Shown: positions 28,170 to 37,877 of the stretch, in pieces
How positions within the stretch are numbered: the first letter of the stretch is position 1
Layout: each line of letters begins with the position of its first letter
NCBI GenBank assembly: GCA_022843585.1
Contig: JALHNJ010000011.1
Coordinates: 97,147 to 161,146, forward strand
Length of the DNA stretch: 64,000 nt
Origin: Chitinophagaceae bacterium
GTDB lineage: Bacteria; Bacteroidota; Bacteroidia; Chitinophagales; Chitinophagaceae
Reading direction: 5' to 3'
The notes under the pieces: model-generated
The model's input: the letters and a program-made list of their open reading frames with translations, nothing else
Databases searched by the model: none
Told to the model about the DNA's origin: nothing
Program-made: the position numbers and the translations under genes

Positions 28170-29714
28170 ATGAAACTCAAACACTATATCATTCTACTTT
28201 GTTGCGGTGGTTTATTCTCATGCAATAAAATTATTGACCTGAATTCAGAATCAAATCTTAACACAAGCACTTATTATTCCAATACTGCCGAAGTAAAATC
28301 GGCATTAACAGGCTGCTATAATGGTTTGCAGTCTGCTTTGTATAATGAGTGGCGTTTCACCGAGTTGCGCAGCGATAATTCCAAAATGGGAGTTACAGGA
28401 AGTACCAGTAATATCAACCGTGAGTTAAGCGATTTGGATATGTTTATTCCCAGCCCTTCAATGGTTGATATTTTTAATTATTGGAGAGCTAATTATAATA
28501 ATATCCGTAACTGTAATATCATTTTACAAAAGTTAGGTGTGGTCTATAATCCTGCTAATGGAACTATTGCATTTAATGCGATTGATATTCCGATTGCTGA
28601 AGTTGACCGTAAGCAACTAGCAGGAGAGGCAATGTTTATCAGGGCCTATCATTATTTTAATTTGGTTCGTTTATTCGGAGGAGTGTTTTTAATTCATCAA
28701 CCAATTGCACCTACCGAAGCTCCGGGTATTGATCGTTCAACCGTGCAGGATATTTACAAATTGATAGAGGCGGATTTAACTAATGCTGCTTCTTCAATGA
28801 ACAGTCTCAGGTTTTCACAAATACCAACGGTTGATCTTGGCCGTGCCACAAGGTGGGCGGCAAAGGGGTTATTGGCCAAAGTGTACCTGACACTTGGAAG
28901 AAAACCAGATGCGATTACGCAGTTGCAGGATATAATCACTAATAGTGGTTATGCCTTGCAAAGCAACTATGCAAATGTTTTTTCCATCACCAATGAGATG
29001 AACTCAGAAATTCTTTTTGCAGTAAGATATAAAGCAGGTGGCCTTGGTTTGGGTTCGTCATTCGGAAATGATTTTGCACCTTTAGGTACGGGGTCAACTG
29101 TTATTAACGGAGATGGTGATGGTTGGAATTATCCGACTGCTGAACTTGATACGTTGACAAATGGCGACAATAGAAAGCCTACGTTGATGAGTTCTGTAGG
29201 TTCAGGTACTTCTTTAAGATTATATGTAAAAAAATTCTTATTCCCTGTAACATTGGCAAACGATGGAGAAAGCGACTGGCCAGTACTTCGCTATGCAGAT
29301 ATTTTATTAATGATGGCAGAAGCGAAGGGATATACACAAGAAGGATTGAATATGCTAAACAGTGTACGCCCAAGAGCCGGATTGCCCAATTATACAATGG
29401 CAACTATTACTTCATTGGCACAGTTTGAAGAAGCTCTTTCGCAGGAACGTCGGGTGGAGTTCGCATTTGAAAATCAACGTTGGTTCGATTTACTTCGATA
29501 CAATGTAACAATGACAACGGTTAATGCTATTCAAAGCATCAGGAATCATTATGCGGATGAATATGCGGCACATTACAGTACTTATTTGCCACCAACACCA
29601 ACATTGGCTGAATTGCAAGGTTATATAACAACTCAAAAGTTATTATTGCCCATTCCCCAGCGGGAAATTGATACCAACACACAGTTAACAATTGCACAGA
29701 ACCCGGGTTATTAA
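28170..29714 (+). CDS. SusD/RagB-family glycan-binding lipoprotein
   Basis: 514 residues with a lipoprotein signal (GGLFSCNKI, Cys about 18) and the TPR-rich SusD fold: LTGCYNGLQSAL near the N-terminus, AEAMFIRAYHYFNLVRLFG split across about 150-170, and the late RRVEFAFENQRWFDLLRY motif that defines the family. It caps the SusC barrel and captures oligosaccharide. C-terminal LLPIPQREIDTNTQLTQNPGY-type ending is present in shortened form. Confidence 0.95.
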   Translation: MKLKHYIILLCCGGLFSCNKIIDLNSESNLNTSTYYSNTAEVKSALTGCYNGLQSALYNEWRFTELRSDNSKMGVTGSTSNINRELSDLDMFIPSPSMVDIFNYWRANYNNIRNCNIILQKLGVVYNPANGTIAFNAIDIPIAEVDRKQLAGEAMFIRAYHYFNLVRLFGGVFLIHQPIAPTEAPGIDRSTVQDIYKLIEADLTNAASSMNSLRFSQIPTVDLGRATRWAAKGLLAKVYLTLGRKPDAITQLQDIITNSGYALQSNYANVFSITNEMNSEILFAVRYKAGGLGLGSSFGNDFAPLGTGSTVINGDGDGWNYPTAELDTLTNGDNRKPTLMSSVGSGTSLRLYVKKFLFPVTLANDGESDWPVLRYADILLMMAEAKGYTQEGLNMLNSVRPRAGLPNYTMATITSLAQFEEALSQERRVEFAFENQRWFDLLRYNVTMTTVNAIQSIRNHYADEYAAHYSTYLPPTPTLAELQGYITTQKLLLPIPQREIDTNTQLTIAQNPGY

Positions 29715-29747
29715 GTATTTTAAAATTGTTGCGTAAATAAAATAAAT

Positions 29748-30644
29748 ATGAAAACAATCTTCTTATCTCTATGTATTTTCTTAGGAGCAAATCTGTTTGC
29801 ACAGGAAGCTGCCGATACCACTTATAAACCAGTTGAATTGCCAGCAGGTTTTAGTTCTCAAATGAATGTGGTGTACACTTCCGCAAAAAATTGGGAAGGA
29901 CAGATGGATATTTATATGCCGGCAAAAGAGAAAGGTCCTTCGCCTGTTGTAATTAATATACATGGTGGTGGTTGGAACAAAGGTGTTAGACAATCGCAAA
30001 CTGGGTTCAATACTTTTTTTAAAATGGGTTATGCGGTAGCGAATATTTCATACCGGTTAACCGGGCATACAACTGCACCTGCAGCGGTAGAGGATACAAG
30101 ATGTGCTTTGATCTATTTGATCAAGAATGCAAAAGCATTGAATATTGATGTAAATAAAATTGTGATAATGGGTGGAAGTGCTGGCGGACATCTGGCATTA
30201 ATGGGTGGATTGTTGGGAAATGATCATCGCTTTGATGGAAATTGCCCCGGTGTAGAAAATGTAAAAGTGGCTGCTATAATAAATAAATACGGTATTACTG
30301 ATGTGTGGGATTGGGGCTATGGAACTAAGGTTACCAGCAAGTCAGCCACAAGATGGCTGGGTGATAAAGCAAACGATAAAAAATTTGCTGCATCAGTTTC
30401 TCCAATTACCTATGTAACAAAAGATAGTCCACCTATTTTTATTGTACATGGTGATGCTGACCCAACAGTTCCTTACCAGCAATCAGTTGATCTTCACAAA
30501 AAACTGGTAGAAGCAGGTGTAAAAACTGAATTCATTACTGTTGAAGGTGGACTGCATGGAAAATTTGATAAGGATAAAAATTCGGAGATCAATAAGAAAA
30601 TAGCAGCCTTTCTTACAAGCCTCGGTTTGGTGGGTACAAAATAG
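29748..30644 (+). CDS. Secreted alpha/beta-hydrolase, carbohydrate esterase-like
   Basis: 298 residues with a signal peptide (SLCIFLGANLFAQ) and the acetyl-esterase/lipase fold. It has the oxyanion motif HGGGWNKG (about 74-81), nucleophile motif GGSAGGH (Ser about 143), then Asp in HGDADPTVPY and a late His (GGLHGKF). It resembles the BD-FAE-type esterases of polysaccharide loci. It may remove acetyl groups from the polymer, as bacterial and some other uronates are acetylated. It follows susD by 33 bp and is the last gene of the locus. Confidence 0.8.
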   Translation: MKTIFLSLCIFLGANLFAQEAADTTYKPVELPAGFSSQMNVVYTSAKNWEGQMDIYMPAKEKGPSPVVINIHGGGWNKGVRQSQTGFNTFFKMGYAVANISYRLTGHTTAPAAVEDTRCALIYLIKNAKALNIDVNKIVIMGGSAGGHLALMGGLLGNDHRFDGNCPGVENVKVAAIINKYGITDVWDWGYGTKVTSKSATRWLGDKANDKKFAASVSPITYVTKDSPPIFIVHGDADPTVPYQQSVDLHKKLVEAGVKTEFITVEGGLHGKFDKDKNSEINKKIAAFLTSLGLVGTK

Positions 30645-30694
30645 AAACAACAAATCCTTAGCAAGAATTCTTGCTATCTTGCGGCGGTAAGAAT

Positions 30695-31672
30695 ATGAAA
30701 CATTACGTCGTAACAGGTGGAGCTGGTTTTATCGGCAGCAATCTTATAAGAACTTTACTACAACTCAATGCAGGTATTAAAATTACCTGCATTGATAATT
30801 TTGATACCTTTTATTCTCCGGAAATAAAGCAATTAAATATTCGTGACTTTAAGGCGAATCCGAATTTTCAATTTTTGGAGCTCGACATTTCCATCACTTC
30901 CCCAACGCAACTTGCTAAGCACATTGTTGAACCTGTTGATGCCATTATTCATATTGCTGCCAAAGCAGGAGTGAGACCTAGTATTTTAAATCCAATGGCA
31001 TATCAGCAAGTGAATGTAGTAGGCACTCAAAACCTGCTCGACTTTGCACAGCAAAAAAATATTCAACAATTCGTTTTTGCATCCAGCAGTAGCGTATATG
31101 GGGTTAACGATCATTTTCCCTGGAAGGAAGATGAACAATTAATGCCCATTAGTCCGTATGCCAGTACAAAACAAGCTGGAGAAATGCTGGGGCATGTATA
31201 TAATAAGCTGCATGGTATACGATTTATAGCCCTTCGATTTTTTACTGTGTACGGACCATCACAGCGTCCGGATCTTGCGATACATAAATTTATAAAAGCA
31301 ATTCTTGCCGGAGAACCTATTACAATGTATGGCGATGGAAGTACGAGCCGGGATTATACATTCGTAGATGATATAGTGCAGGGAATTATTGCTGCTATTG
31401 ATTATAAAGAAACAACCTACGAAATTATCAACCTGGGCAACAGCTATTCTATTTCATTAAACGAATTGATAACAGCTATTGAGGAAGTAGCAGGTAAAAA
31501 AGCCATCATTAAGCAACTTCCAGAACAACCCGGAGATGTCCGAAAAACATTTGCTGATATTTCAAAAGCAAAGCGATTACTTAATTATCGTCCTTCAACA
31601 GAGTTGAAAGATGGCTTACAAAAATTCTACGAATGGTTCCAGGAAAATAAAAGCATCTTGAACAATGCTTAA
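30695..31672 (+). CDS. NAD-dependent epimerase, UDP-glucuronate 4-epimerase-like
   Basis: 325 residues from the ATG at 30695; a TTG 24 bp upstream is less likely because MKHYVVTGGAGFIGS is the classical start. It has the Rossmann motif TGGAGFIG (7-14), catalytic Ser/Thr region ASSSSVYG and YxxxK in YASTKQAGE. The FTVYGPSQRPD and YGDGSTSRDYTFVDD motifs are typical of UDP-glucuronate or UDP-galacturonate epimerases. Probably supplies a nucleotide sugar for surface polysaccharide. It converges on the GT2 gene with a 4-bp overlap. Confidence 0.82.
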   Translation: MKHYVVTGGAGFIGSNLIRTLLQLNAGIKITCIDNFDTFYSPEIKQLNIRDFKANPNFQFLELDISITSPTQLAKHIVEPVDAIIHIAAKAGVRPSILNPMAYQQVNVVGTQNLLDFAQQKNIQQFVFASSSSVYGVNDHFPWKEDEQLMPISPYASTKQAGEMLGHVYNKLHGIRFIALRFFTVYGPSQRPDLAIHKFIKAILAGEPITMYGDGSTSRDYTFVDDIVQGIIAAIDYKETTYEIINLGNSYSISLNELITAIEEVAGKKAIIKQLPEQPGDVRKTFADISKAKRLLNYRPSTELKDGLQKFYEWFQENKSILNNA

Positions 31673-32637
31673 AGAGTCACCTCTGCTGTGTGGTCAATTT
31701 CTTTTTTAGCATGATATACTTTTCTCACATTATAGGTTTTCTTATTCTGCGATTCAAAATAAGTTCTTGTATTGATGTCAGCCACAATGCCAATAGTAAT
31801 AAATTGTATACCGCCGAGTAATAATATAAGACCGAGTATCAGCAACGGTTTGCCCCCAATATCATTTCCCATCAGTTTTAAGATCAGTAAATAAATATTG
31901 ATAAGAATGCCAAGTCCCAAACTTACAAAACCAATCGGACCAAATAAATGCATAGGCTTTTGCATATACTTTCGCATAAACACCATCAGCACCAAATCAC
32001 TCATCACTTTGAAAGTTCTGTTGAGGCCGTATTTACTTTTTCCATGTATGCGGGCATGATGTTTTACATCTACCTGTGTAATTTTGGCTCCTTGCAATTT
32101 CGCCAGCACCGGAATAAAACGATGCAGCTCACCATATAGCCCCAGCTCTTCAGCAATTTCCCGTTTAAAAACTTTTAATGTGCAACCGTAATCTTTAATA
32201 TAAACACCTGTCATTTTGCGAATAAGTGAGTTGGCTATTTTGCTCGGAATTTTTCGAAGAATAAAACCATCTTTCCTGTCTTTTCTATTTCCCGCTACCA
32301 CATCCCAGTCTTCCTTCTTTAATAATTCCAGCATCGCCGGAATATCCGTGGGATCATTTTGCAAATCACCATCCAATAACGCAACATACCTTCCACGGGA
32401 ATAATCAATACCCGCTGTCATCGCCGTACTCTGCCCATAATTTTTACGTAGCTCTACCAATGTTGTTTTCTCATCACTGTATTCAAGAATTTGTTGCCTA
32501 GTTTTATCAGTAGAACCATCATCCACCAGTACAATTTCATAGTCTATGGCGGACAGGGCAGAACGAACTGCCTCCAGCAGGGGCCGGATATTTTCCTCCT
32601 CGTTCATCACTGTTATAACGACTGATAATTCCCGCAT
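31669..32637 (-). CDS. GT2 glycosyltransferase with C-terminal membrane helices (DPM/ArnC-like)
   Basis: 322 residues. The GT-A domain shows LVDDGSTDKT (about 38-47), the ALLDGDLQND metal site (DxD-like, about 89-98) and the acceptor motif. Two hydrophobic helices at about 232-256 and 266-290 anchor it in the membrane. This is the ArnC/GtrB/dolichol-phosphate-mannose synthase layout, transferring a sugar to undecaprenyl phosphate. The adjacent epimerase gene supports a lipid-linked sugar pathway, although the genes are convergent and not one operon. Confidence 0.85.
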   Translation of the reverse strand: MRELSVVITVMNEEENIRPLLEAVRSALSAIDYEIVLVDDGSTDKTRQQILEYSDEKTTLVELRKNYGQSTAMTAGIDYSRGRYVALLDGDLQNDPTDIPAMLELLKKEDWDVVAGNRKDRKDGFILRKIPSKIANSLIRKMTGVYIKDYGCTLKVFKREIAEELGLYGELHRFIPVLAKLQGAKITQVDVKHHARIHGKSKYGLNRTFKVMSDLVLMVFMRKYMQKPMHLFGPIGFVSLGLGILINIYLLILKLMGNDIGGKPLLILGLILLLGGIQFITIGIVADINTRTYFESQNKKTYNVRKVYHAKKEIDHTAEVTL

Positions 32638-32681
32638 TTTATTCTTTGATAGGTAAAGTTATATCAAACGCAATTAATGAA

Positions 32682-32710
32682 ATAAAAAAGGGCTTACCAA
32701 AGTAAGCCCT
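32682..32710 (-). terminator. Terminator of the metY-metX-hom operon
   Basis: A 9-bp perfect stem (AGGGCTTAC / GTAAGCCCT) with a CAAA loop on the plus strand. On the minus strand it is followed by TTTTTT, 25 bp beyond the stop of hom. Confidence 0.9.
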
Positions 32711-32734
32711 CTAAAAACACAATAACAACAAAAT

Positions 32735-33991
32735 TTATAATAAGCCAGCCAATTCCAGGCTCTTCTTTTTTAATGCCCGGGTAGTTGTTTCTTCAATTAC
32801 CGGGTCCTCTGCAAGTATCAACGAAGTATTGTTTTCTTTCCACCAGCTATTATTCAGCAACTCAGAAAATGCAATTACACCTACCAGATACTTTCTTTCT
32901 TCTTGTGCATGCCATTCTTCGATCCACTCAAAACGTTCTTTCGGAACAAGATTTAGATCATCAAAACTTACATACACCCGGAGGAAAATGTCATTGCTCA
33001 GTTCATGCGGAGTGTGATGATATAATTTCTTATACTCATATTTATATTGATAACGCAAGGCAGAAATGTCACTCAAAACAGCAGAAGCTGTTGGGAAACT
33101 ACCAGCACCTTTGCCATAGAAAAATTGCTTATCGGCAAAACCACTCTCAATAACTACTCCGTTATATTCATTTTTTACAAAAGCAAGGTGGTCGTCGTTG
33201 CTAACGAATTGTGGTAACACAAAAGCAGCCACTTTTCCATTCTTTAATTTTTGTGCTTGTGCTACTAATTTAATGGTCTGCTTTTTTGCATTCGCAACAA
33301 TTGCATCTGCCGCATGTATATTTTGAATACCGTTGAACAGAATATTTTGTGGTGCTTCCACAATTCCATAAGCATGTGTTAGCAAGAAGGTCCATTTGTT
33401 CACCGCATCAAAACCTTCCACATCTAATTTTGGATTACTTTCTGCAAAACCGGCCGCTTGTGCTTGCAGCAATGCCTGTTTGAAATCCAACCCTTCTTCA
33501 AATATTTTTGTCAGTATGAAATTGGTAGAACCATTTACGATGGCTTTAATGGAATGTAACAGATCGTTGTCATAGTATTCTTCCAGGTTTCTTATTACTG
33601 GAATAGAAGCACAGGCTGCAGATTCATATAAGAATGAACGACCCGTTTGTTGTTGTAGTTCCAATAAGTCAGGTAAATGTTCAGCGATCATTTTTTTGCT
33701 GGCACTTACTACATCTTTACCATTTTTTAGTGCATAGGTTACAATTTCAAACGCCGCATCTGCATCATCAATTACTTCTACAATCACATTAATGTGGTGG
33801 TCGTTCAGTAATTCATCTTTATCGGTTGTAAAAAGTGAAGCAGGTGCATTTCTTTTCTTGCCATAATTTTTTATGCAAACTTTTTTAATAGTTGCTTTCA
33901 GTGAAGGGGTTTGTTGTAATGCTTTGTACAGGCCTTCGCCTACCACACCAAATCCAAAGAGTCCAATTGTAAGTTGTTTATGTGTTTCCAT
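32735..33991 (-). CDS. hom: Homoserine dehydrogenase
   Basis: 418 residues: NAD(P)-binding start (IGLFGFGVVGEGLY, about 8-21), then a catalytic region with the KxxxS-type DVVSASKKMIAEH, YESAACASIPVI, the substrate-binding INGSTNFILT-like VNGSTNFILTKI and GFAESNPKLDVEGFDAVNK, all diagnostic. A C-terminal ACT-like tail (about 345-418) follows. It reduces aspartate semialdehyde to homoserine. As last gene of the metY-metX-hom operon it supplies the precursor for the two upstream enzymes. Confidence 0.93.
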   Translation of the reverse strand: METHKQLTIGLFGFGVVGEGLYKALQQTPSLKATIKKVCIKNYGKKRNAPASLFTTDKDELLNDHHINVIVEVIDDADAAFEIVTYALKNGKDVVSASKKMIAEHLPDLLELQQQTGRSFLYESAACASIPVIRNLEEYYDNDLLHSIKAIVNGSTNFILTKIFEEGLDFKQALLQAQAAGFAESNPKLDVEGFDAVNKWTFLLTHAYGIVEAPQNILFNGIQNIHAADAIVANAKKQTIKLVAQAQKLKNGKVAAFVLPQFVSNDDHLAFVKNEYNGVVIESGFADKQFFYGKGAGSFPTASAVLSDISALRYQYKYEYKKLYHHTPHELSNDIFLRVYVSFDDLNLVPKERFEWIEEWHAQEERKYLVGVIAFSELLNNSWWKENNTSLILAEDPVIEETTTRALKKKSLELAGLL

Positions 33992-33992
33992 A

Positions 33993-35050
33993 TTATTCGT
34001 TCACAATTTTTAAATGATAATTTTTTTTCTCGTCAATAAATTTTTTGAGTGCAGTTTCTATTTTATCATACTCCAGCAGAAAGCCATCATGACCAAAATC
34101 GCTGCTAATAGTTAACAGTTCAGCTCCGGGTATTGTTTGCTGTAAATATTCCTGTTCTAAAGTCGGATATAGCAAATCGGAACTAATACCAATCACCAAT
34201 GTTCTTGCTTTGATCGTTTTCAATGCAGATTCAACACCATTCCTGTTTCGACCCACATCATGGCTATCCATAGTTTGTGTAAGACGATAGTAACAAACAG
34301 CATTAAAACGATTGGTCAATTTTAAACCCTGGTAGCGTTGATAATTATCTGCAGCATAGTTTGCGGTATCGCTAAGTGGAACAAATGCTTTGTCTCTTCG
34401 TTGCGTAATGCCATACCCCGTATAATGTCTATAAGAAAGTAGTGCAATAGAACGGGCAGCGGCCAATCCTTTTTGACCAGCATCCGGATGTTGTTCTTTC
34501 CAGCTACTATCTGCCTCGATGGCCAATCGCTGCGATGCATTAAAGGCAATTCCCCAGGGCGATAAAACAGCATTAGTAGCAATAGGAACGATATATTGAA
34601 ATAATTCTGGTTCTTCAATAGCCAACTCTAATAATTGCATGCCGCCAGTGCTTCCACCCAGCCCAATAAATATTTTTATGATACCTAATTCTTGTTTCAG
34701 GAACTGGTAGGTTCTTATTATGTCACGGATCGTAAATACAGGAAAACTATCATTCCAGTTAAGACCAGTTTCCGGGTTTTTAGTTACAGGTGAAATACTT
34801 CCATAAGGACTTCCCGGTTTGTTTACACAAATAATAAAATGCCTGGCAGGATCAAAATATTTTCCATCACCTACCAGACCAGGCCACCATTCTACCGGGT
34901 TGCTATTTGCAGTCAATGCATGAAAGATCCAAACAACATTATCCTTAGCGGCATTTAATTTACCATGGGTGGTATAAGCCAGGTGAAAACCAGGTAAGGT
35001 TTCACCTGACTCTAACACAAATGGTTTGTTATAGTTGAATGTACTTGTCA

Positions 35051-35051
<1 letters not shown>
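33993..35051 (-). CDS. metX: Homoserine O-acetyltransferase
   Basis: 352-residue alpha/beta-hydrolase of the MetX family. It shows the nucleophile elbow GLGGSTGGMQ (Ser about 133), the DSHDVGRNR substrate-site motif and the C-terminal His of SSDFGHDGFLLE. It acetylates homoserine for sulfhydrylation by MetY. Its start overlaps the metY stop by one base, so translation is coupled. An O-succinyl specificity cannot be fully excluded by eye. Confidence 0.93.
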
Positions 35052-36394
<1,343 letters not shown>

Positions 36395-36419
36395 TTACAA
36401 AATTGAATTAATGGGGAAA

Positions 36420-36592
36420 GCTAAAAAGGAAGTGGGAAGTAGCCCATCGGGAGTAGAGTATATGCCTTACGGCATACAGCATAAGCAACAGATACAACAA
36501 CTCGTAAGAGTCTGCTGAAAATTTGTATGTGTTGTTCTGCTGATCATATTTACTCCATAAAAGTAGTGGACTTTCCACCTGCCTTCCAAATT
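36420..36592 (-). promoter_or_regulatory. Predicted cysteine-responsive attenuator around the leader ORF
   Basis: On the minus strand, elements upstream of the leader ORF (GGAA then GTGGAAAGT, about 36569-36590) can pair with ACTTCCCAC then TTCC (36428-36442), which is followed directly by TTTTT. The GGAGTA Shine-Dalgarno region can pair with TACTCC downstream of the stop. Inside, CAACA-C-ATACAA pairs with TTGTAT-C-TGTTG across the Cys codons. These mutually dependent helices look like terminator and antiterminator states. Pairings were read by eye, without energy calculation. Confidence 0.6.
36467..36547 (-). CDS. Cys-rich leader peptide of the met operon
   Basis: A 26-codon ORF whose product ends TSCCICCLCCMP: six Cys codons and one Met in its last ten residues, split into three CC pairs. 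It has a good GGAG Shine-Dalgarno 8 nt upstream of the ATG, unusual for this genome. The ORF sits 90 nt before metY in an RNA able to form long alternative helices, and its stop codon lies inside a GTAA loop closed by TATGCC/GGCATA. This is the layout of ribosome-mediated attenuation, with the ribosome stalling when Cys-tRNA is scarce. Too short to be found by standard gene calling. Confidence 0.75.
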   Translation of the reverse strand: MISRTTHTNFQQTLTSCCICCLCCMP

Positions 36593-36599
36593 TATTTTG

Positions 36600-36942
36600 C
36601 CCTTTCTTTTTAATTAAATGTTAATGAATTGATTATTACAAATGACTGTTCGTCTTTTACATCGTTCAATAATATTTTGGACCAAGCCAATTGCTACTAT
36701 GATCGTCCCTTGCAATCGAAGATTAGTTCGCAACCTTTTCTTCCAGAAGTAGAAAAGGTGAGAGCCACTCTTGTACTGCAGTAATTCTACTGAGCTTGTC
36801 CAAGTATCAACATTTACGAATAGCAAGTGTTCTAGTGTAAACTGCTTTTATTTGAATTGTTACTGAAATGCTTATCAATAAAGAGGGAGGAGAAATTCTA
36901 TCGGGATAGCCTTCTGTATATCTACCCAAACAGGTAGAAAAC
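36600..36942. other. Transcribed spacer between SAM riboswitch terminator and Cys leader
   Basis: About 340 bp with no convincing gene. A 70-codon minus-strand frame (36614-36826) has no family resemblance and poor composition. A 9-bp inverted repeat (ACCTTTTCT / AGAAAAGGT, 36733-36759) lacks a T run. It may hold a second promoter, but none is clear. Confidence 0.5.
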
Positions 36943-36974
36943 AAAAAAGCTCACCCGATAAATCAGATGAGCTT
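36943..36974 (-). terminator. Attenuator terminator of the SAM-I riboswitch
   Basis: On the minus strand AAGCTCATC pairs with GGTGAGCTT (one wobble) and is followed by TTTTTTG. It lies about 40 nt downstream of the aptamer, the expected position for a transcription-terminating expression platform. Confidence 0.85.
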
Positions 36975-37015
36975 AGAATATTTTTAGTAGATATTATTAG
37001 AAGCTGTGAATCTGA

Positions 37016-37128
37016 CTTATCTGTCCCGACATTACCGTCAGGTTGGAATTGGCACCTTTCCTCTCTAAAAATGAGAAGTAGGTTGTCAAGGCTTCATCGG
37101 GCCATTACCCTCTGCCTTTCTTGATAAG
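37016..37128 (-). promoter_or_regulatory. SAM-I (S-box) riboswitch
   Basis: The minus strand carries all S-box landmarks in order: CTTATCAAGAAAGGCAGAGG, ATGGCCCGATGAAGCC, TTGACAACC, AGGTGCCAATTCC and the closing GACAGATAAG that pairs with the start (P1). Binding of S-adenosylmethionine would favour the terminator at 36943-36974 and switch off metY-metX-hom. It lies 640 bp from metY, which is unusually far. Confidence 0.95.
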
Positions 37129-37146
37129 TGATATAAAGAACTGCTG

Positions 37147-37179
37147 CAAATATAGCACACACATATCTTAGCAACCAAA
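37147..37179 (-). promoter_or_regulatory. Promoter of the met operon leader
   Basis: Minus-strand TTTG (37176-37179) and TATATTTG (37147-37154), 21 nt apart, match the Bacteroidota consensus TTTG-N17-23-TAnnTTTG exactly. Transcription would start about 15 nt upstream of the SAM riboswitch. Confidence 0.8.
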
Positions 37180-37247
37180 TTAAATTTATAAAAACAGATG
37201 CAAACGATTGTTTGATTATAAGTTAAAAGCCTTTACTGGTAAGTGTT

Positions 37248-37787
37248 TTACTCCGGTAAATTTTTTATCAACCAGTCTTCCTGGGAGTGGGCTGTTTGCT
37301 CCATCAGCAGCTTTTTTTCAATTTTATCTTGCGCCTTCCGGATGGCATTGCTGATCATTTTGTGTTCAATTATTTCATCTTCTTTCATACCGAGTTGCTG
37401 CATTAGTTGGATGATCTTATCACCACCAAATTTTTGAAACAGTGGCTCTTTTAAGGATGAAAAGACTTCTACCTGTTCAAGATTTAATTTTTTATACAAA
37501 GCCTGTTCCTTGCTATGAATGGGATAATGTTCTGCAAAAACTGCGATCTTTCCTGTTAGTAAATACGAAGATGACTCTCTTACAGTAAGTAGCTGAATTG
37601 GCTCACTGGTTTTCGACGCAAAGAATGACTCAACTTGGCGTAGCGTATCATCAAACCAAAAAATAAACTGTATGTTTTTATTATTGCTCCAATAATTGAA
37701 CATTGCCTGGAGCTTGGCCTCTTCGCTGATGATTACTTTATCATTAATTTTTACTTCCTTTTCTTTCTTTTTAAACAGTCCGAACAT
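37248..37787 (-). CDS. Small SecA-fragment-like protein
   Basis: 179 residues, cytoplasmic, basic N-terminus (MFGLFKKKEKE). Residues about 113-160 (EPLFQKFGGDKIIQLMQQLGM, EIIEHKMISNAIRKAQDKIE) resemble the SecA segment after the second RecA-like domain (the region reading LMRxFGSDRI then EVIQHxMISKSIERAQKKVE in full-length SecA). Residues about 30-100 could be a degenerate helicase-C-type alpha/beta unit. The ATPase motor motifs are missing. It may be a conserved Bacteroidota protein that borrows a SecA interface, or an old truncated paralogue. Function unknown. Confidence 0.6.
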   Translation of the reverse strand: MFGLFKKKEKEVKINDKVIISEEAKLQAMFNYWSNNKNIQFIFWFDDTLRQVESFFASKTSEPIQLLTVRESSSYLLTGKIAVFAEHYPIHSKEQALYKKLNLEQVEVFSSLKEPLFQKFGGDKIIQLMQQLGMKEDEIIEHKMISNAIRKAQDKIEKKLLMEQTAHSQEDWLIKNLPE

Positions 37788-37877
37788 AAATAAATCTTAT
37801 ATCACAAATTTAAGCAGAAAGAGGCTGCATTACTGCAACCTCTTTACAATTGAAATGAACCGTCCCAATAAGTATGT

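Noticed and set aside
36614..36826. 70-codon minus-strand frame in the met leader
   Set aside because: No family resemblance, odd composition, and it lies in a leader between two regulatory RNAs.
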